Part shown: in pieces, positions 33,417-42,709 of the stretch
Layout: each line of letters begins with the position of its first letter
Numbering within the stretch: the first letter of the stretch is position 1
Source of the DNA: Leadbetterella sp035299025
Lineage (GTDB): Bacteria > Bacteroidota > Bacteroidia > Cytophagales > Spirosomataceae
Direction of reading: 5' to 3'
NCBI GenBank assembly: GCA_035299025.1
Contig: DATGXK010000016.1
Span: forward strand, 339,870-403,869
Length of the DNA: 64,000 nucleotides
Position numbers and translations under genes: made by a program
Notes under the pieces: model-generated
Databases searched by the model: none
What the model saw: the letters and a program-made list of their open reading frames with translations, nothing else
Told to the model about the DNA's origin: nothing

Positions 33417-33866
33417 GTGAGCGACGCTTTAGACAAAAAAAATGTTTCTAGAAATCCTGGTCTTATTGGCTATGCACATACTGCTGGTAGTGCGGTCATC
33501 AAGCCCGAAGATATGGGTAAAGTAAAGGGAAAGGCTCAAATGGCCATGCGACAACAAACCCAAGATGCTCTTCATAAAATCTATAAGCAAATAGAATTAC
33601 TGGGCAAACAAGCTCAAGAAATAAACAATCGAATCGATATTTCAGAGAGAATCTATGACGCACAGATGAGTTTCGAACCTATCATCAATCACACCTATTT
33701 TTTGTATGAAAGGCCAGACGGCGGTGATGTGCTGTCTATGGTTGGGCCTGGCGAGTGGGGTAGGAAGTTTCCTTTTACGAGATTTTTGGCAAAAGTTTTT
33801 CTGATGGCCGACCACACCTGGAAGGTGGAGTTTATGAACGAAGAAGAAATTGACATAGAAATATAA
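33417..33866 (+). CDS. DUF2452 domain protein
   Basis: A 149-residue soluble protein of the DUF2452 family, found across Bacteroidota. NPGLIGYAHTAGSAVIKPED at the start and FLYERPDGGDVLSMVGPGEWG near residues 96-117 are the family-typical segments. A helical middle (about 45-80) is followed by a beta-rich end. No function is established. Translation starts at a GTG. It heads a run of same-strand genes with the EVE protein 13 bp downstream. Confidence 0.78.
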   Translation: MSDALDKKNVSRNPGLIGYAHTAGSAVIKPEDMGKVKGKAQMAMRQQTQDALHKIYKQIELLGKQAQEINNRIDISERIYDAQMSFEPIINHTYFLYERPDGGDVLSMVGPGEWGRKFPFTRFLAKVFLMADHTWKVEFMNEEEIDIEI

Positions 33867-33879
33867 TTTAAAAATTATT

Positions 33880-34290
33880 ATGAATTATTGGCTAGTAAAA
33901 TCAGAGCCCTTTAAATTTTCATGGGATTATTTCGTTAGTAAAGGCGGAGATATGTGGGACGGCGTAAGAAACTATGCAGCCCGAAACAACTTGGCTGCCA
34001 TGAAAGTGGGCGATTTGGTGCTTTTCTACCATTCTAACGAAGGGCTCGAAGTAGTAGGTATCGCCAAAGTAGCAAAAGAAAGTTATCCTGACCCAACCAC
34101 AGACGACCCAAGATGGGTGGTGGTGGATTTGGTACCCGTTGAAAAACTACCCAAAGGAGTATCTCTGAAAACCATTAAAACCGACCCAATACTCCAAAAT
34201 ATGGCGATGGTGAAGCTCTCACGGCTGTCGGTGGTGCCCGTTAGGACGGAGGAGTTCGATAGAATTATAGAATTAGCAAATGAAAGTTAA
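33880..34290 (+). CDS. EVE domain protein
   Basis: A 136-residue EVE (PUA-like) protein, a fold that binds modified bases in DNA or RNA. YWLVKSEPFKFSWDYF at the start, the WDGVRNYAARN motif near residues 27-37, GDLVLFYHSN near 44-53 and WVVVDLVPVEKL near 84-95 form the nucleotide-base pocket of the family. The target base is not known. The stop overlaps the next gene by 11 bp, indicating coupling with the two paralogous secreted proteins. Confidence 0.88.
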   Translation: MNYWLVKSEPFKFSWDYFVSKGGDMWDGVRNYAARNNLAAMKVGDLVLFYHSNEGLEVVGIAKVAKESYPDPTTDDPRWVVVDLVPVEKLPKGVSLKTIKTDPILQNMAMVKLSRLSVVPVRTEEFDRIIELANES

Positions 34291-35797
34291 AATTTTTGTA
34301 TTTTTAGTTTTGTGTTTTCTGGGTGCTAATGCCCAAAATATGGTTCAAATTGGTATTCAAGGTGCCAATAACCAAGTCAGAATTGTCAACCTCAAGCAAA
34401 ATGGACTCATTTTGTTGGATAAATCAAATTCTGGCCTTCTCAAAATTAAAAAAATAGATAAAGACCTCAATGTGGCCTGGGAAGTAGAAACGGATATCTC
34501 CAACAGGGTCAATTTTCTAGATGAGTTTTATGATGGTAAGTTTCTCTATTTGTTGCTCGAACAAAAAAACTCTATCAATTTTCAGCTACTCAAGATTTCT
34601 ACCTCTTTTGCCGCGGTTCAGAGGTTCGGTATTCGAACCGTAGCGGGTTTTTCACTAACTCACTTTGTGGCCTCCGAGGGTGGTGTTTGTTTGGGTGGGT
34701 CGGTTAAGAGTGATCCGTTTTTAATATTTATTGAAAATGATTTCAACACACCGAAGTATTACTCAAGTAACCTCAAAGGCGAAACGCTCATACAATCCAT
34801 AGATTTGAGTGACGATGGTCCGGTGATTTCGTTTTTGAACAAACAAAAAAAGAGCACCCAGGTGCTTTTTAGAGAGTATCATTTTTCTGGAAAAATTAAA
34901 AAGACAACTCCAATTGCTGCCAACGAACCCTATACATTTCTTTCAGCCAAATTTTTTGAGGCAAAAGACAAGAAGCTTTTGGTGGGTAACTATGGCATAG
35001 GTAAAGCCAATAGCGATGGGTCGCAGAGTTCTCAAGGTATTTATGTGGCCAATCTTGGGCAATTGGGCCAAATCAAGTATTACAGTTTCGACAAATTCAA
35101 AAACTTTTTCGGGTTCTTAAACGAAAGACAAAAGGAAAAACTGGAAAAACAAGTACAAAAAAAGAAGGATAAAGGCTCGGAATACAATTTCAACTACAGA
35201 TTGCACATCAACGAACTCATCCCTTCAGGCGAAGATCTGTTGATTTCCTCGGAGGTCTTTGTGCCTGAATTCAGAAACAATTCTTTGAACTCACCGCTAT
35301 ATGCTAGTCCATTTTTCTATCCTACCTCTATTTGGGGAAGGCAATATCTCAATAATTACTATTGGATGAATAATCCTTCTATGTGGGGTTATCGGAATAG
35401 AAATTCTTCTATTTTTGATGGCTTTAAATACATAGAGGGTGTGGTGATCTCAATAAACGCCAACGGGGAGTTGAACTGGGATAATTCTGTGCAATACAAA
35501 AATCTGAAATACTACGACCTAAGGCCTCATCTTAAAGTAAGCCAAGCAGGAACAAACACTTTTTTGTCTTATACCAACGCAGATAAGCTCAATATAAAAG
35601 AGTTTACCAACACAGGTCAGATGCTCCAAAACGAATCTTTTGAGAAAAATAGCCCGGAAATATTTCAAAAAAGTAGAAAGTCGGAGTTTGAAAATTTTGA
35701 GCACTGGCACGACAACTACTTTTTTAACTGGGGTATCATCAAAAACGCTGATTCGAATTTTAAACAGACCTGTTTTATTCAAAAAATAGCCCAGTGA
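34280..35797 (+). CDS. Unrecognised secreted protein, first of a paralogous pair
   Basis: A 505-residue exported protein with a signal peptide (cleavage near GANAQN). I do not recognise a domain. The mature part is beta-rich with many Asn, Ser and aromatic residues, and a Lys/Gln-rich helical spacer near residues 290-305. The end (EHWHDNYFFNWGIIKN) matches the end of the next gene (KLWYDNFFIANGAKN), and both have similar length and organisation, so they arose by duplication. A propeller-like or surface-exposed structure is conceivable, but this is an inference only. It overlaps the EVE gene by 11 bp and the second copy by 4 bp. Confidence 0.65.
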   Translation: MKVKIFVFLVLCFLGANAQNMVQIGIQGANNQVRIVNLKQNGLILLDKSNSGLLKIKKIDKDLNVAWEVETDISNRVNFLDEFYDGKFLYLLLEQKNSINFQLLKISTSFAAVQRFGIRTVAGFSLTHFVASEGGVCLGGSVKSDPFLIFIENDFNTPKYYSSNLKGETLIQSIDLSDDGPVISFLNKQKKSTQVLFREYHFSGKIKKTTPIAANEPYTFLSAKFFEAKDKKLLVGNYGIGKANSDGSQSSQGIYVANLGQLGQIKYYSFDKFKNFFGFLNERQKEKLEKQVQKKKDKGSEYNFNYRLHINELIPSGEDLLISSEVFVPEFRNNSLNSPLYASPFFYPTSIWGRQYLNNYYWMNNPSMWGYRNRNSSIFDGFKYIEGVVISINANGELNWDNSVQYKNLKYYDLRPHLKVSQAGTNTFLSYTNADKLNIKEFTNTGQMLQNESFEKNSPEIFQKSRKSEFENFEHWHDNYFFNWGIIKNADSNFKQTCFIQKIAQ

Positions 35798-37329
35798 GAT
35801 ATTTAATCATCCTTTTGTTATTTTCGAATAGCCTTTGGGCACAGATTATCCAGAGTGTGGAGCTCGAAGTAGTCGGAAAACCATCGTGGCAGAACATTAT
35901 TCCTATCGGTAAGGGTGGTTTGCTTTTATTCACCAAAACAGATCAGGCAAAAGCCAAGGCGGTTATGTATGACATAGACCTTCAAAAAAAATGGGAGTCG
36001 GATATTTTTTTGGATGTAGAAAGAGCTCCAACGGCTTTTACTTTCGATGAAAAAAAGTTTACTTTTTTGTTTAGGGAAACAAGCGGCATGTACTATCAAG
36101 TTCTCATATTCGATTTAGAGACAGGACGTTATCAAAATAAAGGTTTTGAATTACGAGAGTTTTTTGACGATCAAAACTATGTCTTTCTGCACAACAAAGT
36201 GCTGCTTGTAGGTGCCAACAAAAACGGTGCGGCATTCTATGCTTTTGACTTCGAGTCGGATTCGGGCAAGCTTATTGAGACAGCCATCAAAGGTAAAGTA
36301 CAAGTACAAGAGCTCAACTTTGAGCCGCAAACAGGTCGTATTAACACTGTTTGGTCGGTAAAGGAAATGGCTTATTCTAACCCTAAACGTAAGAAGGGAG
36401 AGTTCATCAAAGACGCTTTTCTGAATGTTGCGGTGTTTGATACCTTGGGAGGTTTGCTCGAAAATTCCAAGATTTCACAAAAAAATGGTAATTTTCCGAT
36501 GAGTGCCCAGCGTATAAGTCTGGCAGATAAGTCAAGCCTGATTATAGGCACATATCAATCTAAGGCTGGTGATAAAGGACTTTTCTGGACTTCTTATTTT
36601 GGTGGCAATACTGGCTCCATGAAATTTAAGTCTTTCTCTGAATTGGTAGCAGGCCAGCCGGAATTGTCCCCTCAAGATATTCAGAAATTACTCAAGGAAT
36701 TTAGTTTTTTGATGCACGAGCCTATTTTTAACAATAACCTACTTACTTTCGGAGGGGTGTTTTACAAGCCTGAATACAAAACCGTTACCCAGCAAGTGTA
36801 CAATCCGTACGATAATTTTTCTCCAAATAGAAATATGAGTTTTGGGCGGTCTTCGTCTAGGTCTCATACCGTTTTTTCGGGGTATAATTATCCGCTTGGT
36901 TTCATAGCAAACCTATCCTTAGAAAACAATACCGTGGAGTCGAATAGGATAGACATAAAACAGATGAGTCCTCAGGTTAGGCAGCTCTTGAGTTTCAATA
37001 ACGCTGGTTCGGTGGCCTATTGTGTTGGTGGAAACTTGGCTACTAAAAACTTCAATATTGGTACCAAACCAATACTTTATAAGTTATCTGATGAAGAGAA
37101 ATCTACGGCCAATCAATCATTTTTGCCTTCTTTTCAAGAGGTGAAACTCTGGTATGACAATTTTTTTATTGCCAATGGGGCTAAAAACAAATTGGAGGTC
37201 TTGAAACTAGACACACCCGAAAAGACTACATCAAGAAAAAGAAAGAAAAATCAAAGTTCTACTTTTACACAGGTACGTAAAACCATTTATTTAACCAAAA
37301 TAGCTTCTGGCTCTCAGGGTCAGAATTGA
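35794..37329 (+). CDS. Unrecognised secreted protein, second of a paralogous pair
   Basis: A 511-residue exported protein with a signal peptide (cleavage near LWAQI). It is similar in layout to the gene before it, with matching segments around the WYDNFF region and in the C-terminal strand (RKTIYLTKIASG compared with QTCFIQKIAQ). It differs from the first copy in a basic KRKKNQSS stretch near residue 490 and in a Ser/Arg-rich loop near 348-357. No known domain was identified. It begins 4 bp inside the preceding gene, so the two are translationally coupled. Confidence 0.65.
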   Translation: MRYLIILLLFSNSLWAQIIQSVELEVVGKPSWQNIIPIGKGGLLLFTKTDQAKAKAVMYDIDLQKKWESDIFLDVERAPTAFTFDEKKFTFLFRETSGMYYQVLIFDLETGRYQNKGFELREFFDDQNYVFLHNKVLLVGANKNGAAFYAFDFESDSGKLIETAIKGKVQVQELNFEPQTGRINTVWSVKEMAYSNPKRKKGEFIKDAFLNVAVFDTLGGLLENSKISQKNGNFPMSAQRISLADKSSLIIGTYQSKAGDKGLFWTSYFGGNTGSMKFKSFSELVAGQPELSPQDIQKLLKEFSFLMHEPIFNNNLLTFGGVFYKPEYKTVTQQVYNPYDNFSPNRNMSFGRSSSRSHTVFSGYNYPLGFIANLSLENNTVESNRIDIKQMSPQVRQLLSFNNAGSVAYCVGGNLATKNFNIGTKPILYKLSDEEKSTANQSFLPSFQEVKLWYDNFFIANGAKNKLEVLKLDTPEKTTSRKRKKNQSSTFTQVRKTIYLTKIASGSQGQN

Positions 37330-37432
37330 GTATTGCGGTTTCGTAGCAGTTTTATTTAAAGTTTGCAGGCATTTACTTCCCATTTTGTTAAAAAATTCGG
37401 ATTTTTGCGGTTCAATTTTTTGTGCTCCATTT

Positions 37433-38629
37433 ATGCGGTATGTTTTGTTTCTAAGTTTTCTTACGCTTTTTGCTTGTGCCGACCACACTCGCGAGAGTTA
37501 TGACATACCCGTTGGCCAAAAACAGAACGAGGAAAATCAGCACTTGGCTGCTTTGAGTATACTCTCCGATGCCATCAAAAACAATCCTAGCGAACCCGAC
37601 AATTATTACAAAAGAGCGGTTTTGCAGTACAAGCTTGAAAACTATAAGGATGCTCTGGTAGACATAACGAGAGCCGAACGCCTCAATCCTAACTCAGGTT
37701 TGTTTCTTTTTCAAAAGGCCAAAATTCAGAATATTTTAAACGATAAAGGTGCTCTAAAAAACGCACTAGATGCCGAAAGTCAGCAGTTTAGTTCGCCAGC
37801 ACTGTATGTGCTCATAGCAGATTTATATCTGAAAGAAAAAAACTTCAAGATGGCACAACAGTATATGCAAAAGGCCGAGAGTTTATACCCTTACAATTCG
37901 GAGTTGTTTTTAGCCAAAGGTAAGTATTATGCCATGCAGAACGACACCGCCACGGCTATCAATAATTACAAACGTGCCTTGGTACTGAAACCTCACAGCT
38001 TTGAGCCTTACGATCATTTGATAAAAATATTCAACAGTGCTCGTCTGGTAGATTCTGCCCTCACTTACAATGAAAAGGCCCTAAAGAAGTTTCCCAAAAA
38101 CCACGAGTTGGTATACAATAAAGCTCAAACACTCGAAAACGTTGGTGCCTTAGACAGTGCAACCAAGGTTTACCAATCTTTTTTGAGGCTTGAACCCGCT
38201 CGTTACGATGTTTTGGAGAAAGTGGGCGACATTTTTTTACGTAAAAAAAACTATGCGGCAGCATTTTTGATTTATGATAAATGGGGCAAGGCTGTACCTG
38301 ATAATGAGAAAGCCTATCTCAAGGCGTCGGCGTGTTACGAATATCAAAAGCGATACAGTACGGCCAAAAGTTATTTAGAAGGAGCGATAGAAAAAATGCC
38401 TGAAAGCAAGGGTTTGGTAGAGAGGTTAAGCACTGTAAATTACCTGCTCGAAGCACAGAGCAATGCTTACACCGAAGCAGCCACGCAGACCTACAGCAGC
38501 TTCAGACGGAAAAAGCAGGAAGAGGCTGAACAGCCCGAGCCTCAAAGAAGAATTTTTGATATTGGAAACATAGAAAAAATACAAAAAAGGAGTCAAATTT
38601 CAATCGGTAAGGATACCACAAGAAACTAA
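37433..38629 (+). CDS. Tetratricopeptide-repeat lipoprotein
   Basis: A 398-residue lipoprotein. The signal peptide MRYVLFLSFLTLFAC ends in a lipobox Cys at residue 15. Tandem TPR-like repeats follow over most of the length: for example DNYYKRAVLQYKLENYKDAL, KTPHSFEPY-like helical pairs, and DVLEKVGDIFLRKKNYAAAF. The last 70 residues are charged and partly Gln/Glu-rich. TPR lipoproteins scaffold protein complexes at the inner face of the outer membrane; the partner is not known. The frame extends upstream to 37385, but the signal sequence sets the ATG at 37433. thrS begins 4 bp downstream. Confidence 0.82.
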   Translation: MRYVLFLSFLTLFACADHTRESYDIPVGQKQNEENQHLAALSILSDAIKNNPSEPDNYYKRAVLQYKLENYKDALVDITRAERLNPNSGLFLFQKAKIQNILNDKGALKNALDAESQQFSSPALYVLIADLYLKEKNFKMAQQYMQKAESLYPYNSELFLAKGKYYAMQNDTATAINNYKRALVLKPHSFEPYDHLIKIFNSARLVDSALTYNEKALKKFPKNHELVYNKAQTLENVGALDSATKVYQSFLRLEPARYDVLEKVGDIFLRKKNYAAAFLIYDKWGKAVPDNEKAYLKASACYEYQKRYSTAKSYLEGAIEKMPESKGLVERLSTVNYLLEAQSNAYTEAATQTYSSFRRKKQEEAEQPEPQRRIFDIGNIEKIQKRSQISIGKDTTRN

Positions 38630-38633
38630 CAAT

Positions 38634-40586
38634 ATGATGATTAGTGTTACTCTGCCCGACGGCAGCAAAAGAGAATATCAGAATGGAGCCACTCCCATGG
38701 ATGTGGCCTTATCTATAAGTGAAGGATTGGCCAGAAATGTGTTGGCCGCGAAGGTTGACGGAGAGGTGGTTGACTTAAACACCGCCATGGAGAAAGATGT
38801 CGAGCTCCAATTGCTCACATGGAACGATACGGAAGGCAAATCTACTTTTTGGCATTCATCAGCTCACTTGATGGCCGAAGCTCTGGAGGCTCTCTATCCA
38901 GGTGTGAAATTTTGGGTAGGTCCGCCTGTAGAAAACGGATTTTATTATGATATAGACACGGGCGACAAAAGTATTTCTTCTGACGACTTCAAGATGATTG
39001 AAGACAAAATGTTAGAGCTAGCTCGTCAGAAAAATGATTTCAAAAGGATACCGATATCGAAAGCCGAAGCTCTTAAATATTTTGGAGACAAGGGCGATGA
39101 ATATAAGTTGGATTTATTGTCCGGTTTAGAAGATGGCAATATAACCTTGTATCAGCAAGGCAATTTTACAGATCTCTGCCGTGGGCCTCACATTCCAAAC
39201 ACTGGATTTATAAAGGCAGCAAAAATCATGAACGCTGCCGCAGCCTATTTCAAAGGCGATCAGAACAACAAGATGTTAACCCGCGTCTACGGTGTTACGT
39301 TTCCGAAAGCCAAAGAGCTTGAAGAATACCTAACGCTTTTGGAAGAAGCCAAACGCCGCGACCACAGGAAACTAGGTGCCGAGCTAGAGTTTTTCACGTT
39401 TTCTGAAAAAGTTGGTAAAGGTTTACCACTTTGGTTGCCAAAAGGAGCTATGCTCAGAGAACGCTTGGAGAATTTCTTGAAAAAAGCTCAACTCAGGTCT
39501 GGATATCTACCAGTAGTTACCCCACATATTGGCAGCAAGGCCCTTTACGTGACCTCTGGCCACTGGGAAAAGTATGGCGAGGATTCTTTCCAACCCATCA
39601 AAACTCCGGAGGAAGGAGAGGAGTTTATGCTAAAACCAATGAACTGCCCTCACCACTGCGAAATATACAAATCTAAGCCTCGTAGCTACAGAGATTTGCC
39701 TTTGCGTTTGGCGGAGTTCGGTACAGTTTATCGATACGAGCAAAGCGGTGAGTTGCACGGCTTAACACGTGTGCGTGGATTTACACAAGACGACGCCCAC
39801 ATTTTCTGTGCCAACGATCAAGTGGAAGCCGAGTTTATGAAGGTGATAGATTTGGTGCTTTATGTGTTCAAATCGCTTGGTTTTGATGATTACAGTGCTC
39901 AGGTTTCATTGAGAAGCAAAGAAAAAAGCTCGAAATATATTGGTTCTGACGAAGATTGGGACAGAGCTGAGTCGGCCATCATTAAAGCGGCCGAAGAAAA
40001 AGGTTTGAAAACCGTAATAGAATATGGCGAGGCGGCATTTTATGGGCCAAAACTCGACTTCATGGTTAAAGATGCCTTGGGCAGAAAATGGCAGCTCGGG
40101 ACTATTCAGGTAGATTATCAATTGCCAAATAGGTTTGAACTTGAATACACAGGAGCTGATAATCAGAAACATAGACCAGTAATGATACACCGTGCTCCTT
40201 TCGGGTCAATGGAGAGATTTATAGCTATTTTGATAGAAAATACAGCTGGTAATTTTCCGTTCTGGTTATCACCTGAGCAAATTGCGGTGTTACCGATATC
40301 TGAAAAATACGAAGACTACGCCAACGATGTGTTTTTGAGTTTGCAAGAAAACGATATCAGAGGCTATGTAGACCATCGCTCTGAGAAAATTGGCCGAAAA
40401 ATACGTGATTCAGAAGTGGCTAAAGTGCCTTTGATGCTAATTATTGGTGAAAAGGAAGCTGCTGAAGGCAAAATATCGCTTAGAAAAAAGGGTGAAGGCG
40501 ACTTGGGTAGTTTTACTATTGACGAATTTGTGGCATTTGCGAAAGCCGAAATAAATAAAAATATACCGACTTTTGGTAAAAATTGA
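38634..40586 (+). CDS. thrS: Threonyl-tRNA synthetase
   Basis: A 650-residue class II synthetase. An N-terminal TGS domain (about 1-60) and an editing domain with HSSAHLMAEAL near residues 78-88 precede the catalytic core. The core shows motif 2 (YRYEQSGELHGLTRVRGFTQDDAHIF region) and the zinc ligands typical of ThrRS (Cys in MNCPHHCEIY, His in DAHIF and in RAPFGSMERF context). The C-terminal anticodon-binding domain ends near residue 645. It follows the TPR lipoprotein by 4 bp and precedes infC by 70 bp. Confidence 0.97.
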   Translation: MMISVTLPDGSKREYQNGATPMDVALSISEGLARNVLAAKVDGEVVDLNTAMEKDVELQLLTWNDTEGKSTFWHSSAHLMAEALEALYPGVKFWVGPPVENGFYYDIDTGDKSISSDDFKMIEDKMLELARQKNDFKRIPISKAEALKYFGDKGDEYKLDLLSGLEDGNITLYQQGNFTDLCRGPHIPNTGFIKAAKIMNAAAAYFKGDQNNKMLTRVYGVTFPKAKELEEYLTLLEEAKRRDHRKLGAELEFFTFSEKVGKGLPLWLPKGAMLRERLENFLKKAQLRSGYLPVVTPHIGSKALYVTSGHWEKYGEDSFQPIKTPEEGEEFMLKPMNCPHHCEIYKSKPRSYRDLPLRLAEFGTVYRYEQSGELHGLTRVRGFTQDDAHIFCANDQVEAEFMKVIDLVLYVFKSLGFDDYSAQVSLRSKEKSSKYIGSDEDWDRAESAIIKAAEEKGLKTVIEYGEAAFYGPKLDFMVKDALGRKWQLGTIQVDYQLPNRFELEYTGADNQKHRPVMIHRAPFGSMERFIAILIENTAGNFPFWLSPEQIAVLPISEKYEDYANDVFLSLQENDIRGYVDHRSEKIGRKIRDSEVAKVPLMLIIGEKEAAEGKISLRKKGEGDLGSFTIDEFVAFAKAEINKNIPTFGKN

Positions 40587-40656
40587 AAAGTAAATAATAA
40601 ATTTGATGAAAATTCTAATCTCTAAGTAGCTTAGAATCTCACATTTAAATTCTTTT

Positions 40657-41214
40657 ATGGCAAAAAACATGAAAAAACCGTATCGTCCACCGGTTAGAAA
40701 AGAAGACGAACACAGAATCAACGAGAAAATTAGAGGTGTTGCAGAAGTAAGATTAGTAGGAGAAAATATAGAAGTTGGGGTTTATCCGTTCGCCAAGGCC
40801 GTTGAAATAGCGAGAGAGCAAAATTTGGATTTAGTAGAAATCGTTCCAAATTCAGTACCGCCGGTTTGCCGAATTGTAGATTACTCTAAATTTAAATACG
40901 AGCAAAAGAAAAAGCAAAAAGAACTTAAAGCAAAGCAAGTAAAAACTGTAATCAAGGAAATCAGATTTGGTCCTCAAACCGATGACCACGACTATGATTT
41001 CAAGCTTAAACATGCCGAAAACTTTTTGAAAGAAAACTCAAAGGTGAAGGCCTACGTACAGTTTATAGGTCGTCAGATTGTTTTCAAGGAGCAGGGTTTC
41101 AAGCTGTTGGAGAAGTTTGTAAAAGACCTCGAAGAACTGGGTAAGCCTGAGGCACCACCAAAATTGGAAGGAAAAAGATTGAACGTGATTATAGCACCGA
41201 AGTCTAAAAAATAA
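40657..41214 (+). CDS. infC: Translation initiation factor IF-3
   Basis: A 185-residue IF-3 that monitors initiator tRNA and keeps ribosomal subunits apart. HRINEKIRGVAEVRLVGEN and the NLDLVEIVPNSVPPVCRIVDY segment form the N-domain. VKTVIKEIRFGPQTDDHDYDF and FLKENSKVKAYVQFIGRQ start the C-domain. The gene starts with an ordinary ATG. In most bacteria infC is followed by rpmI and rplT; here an intrinsic terminator follows 3 bases after the stop and the next gene is a DJ-1 protein, so the usual cluster is broken. Confidence 0.96.
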   Translation: MAKNMKKPYRPPVRKEDEHRINEKIRGVAEVRLVGENIEVGVYPFAKAVEIAREQNLDLVEIVPNSVPPVCRIVDYSKFKYEQKKKQKELKAKQVKTVIKEIRFGPQTDDHDYDFKLKHAENFLKENSKVKAYVQFIGRQIVFKEQGFKLLEKFVKDLEELGKPEAPPKLEGKRLNVIIAPKSKK

Positions 41215-41217
41215 TGT

Positions 41218-41245
41218 AAAACCGACTCTTTGGGTCGGTTTTTTT
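41218..41245 (+). terminator. Intrinsic terminator after infC
   Basis: AAAACCGAC (41218-41226) pairs with GTCGGTTTT (41234-41242) and continues as TTT. It is positioned 3 bases after the infC stop. Confidence 0.85.
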
Positions 41246-41332
41246 ATATTCAAGAGATTAAAAAGTGTTCAAATTTTAAACAAAATGCCAATGTATGACC
41301 GCACATGGGTGTTTAATTACCAATTTCAAACT

Positions 41333-42082
41333 ATGAATAATATCTTGCGTGTCTCAATGTTTCTGAATTTAATATTCTTTTCTGCATTTGGTCAAAATGT
41401 TCATCAAAAAACCAAAGAAACAGCCACTACAAAATTGGTGGATAGTCTAGAAACAAAAACAACAAAAAACAAAATGAAGAACTTAGGCATTTTACTTTTT
41501 AATAATTTTGAAACTTTGGATGTATTTGGCCCGGTGGAAATATTTGGAAGGCTCAAAGATTTGTATCATTTGGAGTTTTATTCAATGGAAGGTGGTGTCA
41601 TTACAAGTACCCAAAATGTGAAGATTGTTACTGAAAAGCTTAAAGAGACAGATCAATTTGATATATTCCTAGTACCCGGAGGTATGGGCACCAGAAAAGA
41701 AGTGGATAATACAGAGCTCATTTCAAGAATTGCCAAAATATCTACAGCCTCAAATCATGTGCTTACGGTTTGCACGGGATCAGCTCTCTTGGCCAGAACA
41801 GGACAATTGAATGGTTTGTCTGCAACGTCTAACAAACGTTCTTTTGATTGGGTTATGTCTCAAGGTTCTGAAGTACATTGGGTAAGAAAAGCCAGATGGG
41901 CCGTAGATGGAAAATATTACACGTCTTCTGGAGTTTCGGCAGGTATGGATATGACTTTGGGCTTTATTAAGGATTTATATGGAATAGATTTGGCTCGAAA
42001 AATAGCCTACGAGATCGAATATACCTGGCAGGAAAACAAGGACTTAGATGAATTTTATGTTCAAGATGCGAAAAAGAATTAA
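41333..42082 (+). CDS. DJ-1/PfpI family protein, exported
   Basis: A 249-residue protein with a signal peptide (MNNILRVSMFLNLIFFSAFGQ) and a DJ-1/PfpI class I glutamine amidotransferase-like domain. The nucleophilic Cys is in LTVCTGSALLA, and the conserved DIFLVPGGMG loop lies upstream of it. DTLQ-like AraC-type DNA-binding parts are absent, so it is the single-domain form. The reaction (for example isocyanide hydration or chaperone-like activity) cannot be inferred. The longer frame from 41285 is unlikely because it would bury the signal peptide. Confidence 0.8.
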   Translation: MNNILRVSMFLNLIFFSAFGQNVHQKTKETATTKLVDSLETKTTKNKMKNLGILLFNNFETLDVFGPVEIFGRLKDLYHLEFYSMEGGVITSTQNVKIVTEKLKETDQFDIFLVPGGMGTRKEVDNTELISRIAKISTASNHVLTVCTGSALLARTGQLNGLSATSNKRSFDWVMSQGSEVHWVRKARWAVDGKYYTSSGVSAGMDMTLGFIKDLYGIDLARKIAYEIEYTWQENKDLDEFYVQDAKKN

Positions 42083-42163
42083 TGAAGATTTTAGGCTCTT
42101 TCAGATCTTGTTGGATAAGGGCGTAAAGCTTAAAGACTAATTTAGCCGGATTAAAATCTACAT

Positions 42164-42613
42164 TTAGATGCTTTGTAAAGCCTGTCTTATCTGATCCAAA
42201 TGTCCTTGATTGTGCCAACCAACTTTATCAAACTCGTCTTTAAGGGTTCTGAGGCCTGTTTGGCTATGAATGAACTCTTTGCCGCCCAAGGTTTCGTAAT
42301 ATTTCTCGGCCAGATAAATAACCATTTGTCTATTAGCTAGATATACAGCTTTGCTAATTTCTAATGGGAAATTTTTGTAATCTAGATTTTCATTCCAAAG
42401 GTCTTGTTCAAATGCCCAAATAACTTGTTTGGGTTCAGATATTACCCTTTTAATTCTATCCAGTAACACACTGTCGGCATCGGCTAAATGCACCAATATT
42501 TGTTTGACAGTCCATTTGCCTTCTCCATAAGTTTTTGCCAAATCTTCCTCAGACAAGTCAAAATACTTCTCAGTTTCGTTCTTGGTGTTGGTTAGGGTGG
42601 TTAGGATGTTCAT
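42164..42613 (-). CDS. DinB-like (YfiT/DinB superfamily) protein
   Basis: A 149-residue four-helix-bundle protein of the DinB/YfiT type. The metal-binding histidines are visible: His in QILVHLADADSVLLDRI (near residue 42) and the pair in VGWHNQGHLDQI (near 134-138). Such proteins bind a divalent metal and are linked to thiol transfer or stress responses; the role here is not known. The gene is monocistronic, convergent with the DJ-1 gene. Confidence 0.8.
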   Translation of the reverse strand: MNILTTLTNTKNETEKYFDLSEEDLAKTYGEGKWTVKQILVHLADADSVLLDRIKRVISEPKQVIWAFEQDLWNENLDYKNFPLEISKAVYLANRQMVIYLAEKYYETLGGKEFIHSQTGLRTLKDEFDKVGWHNQGHLDQIRQALQSI

Positions 42614-42709
42614 TGTTTGATGTTTATGATTTTAAATCAGTAATTTAGAGGGATTTTTTTGGTAAATAAAGGCTCGCGTGAGGCTCTTCCAATTTGAAAA
42701 AGCTGGTAC

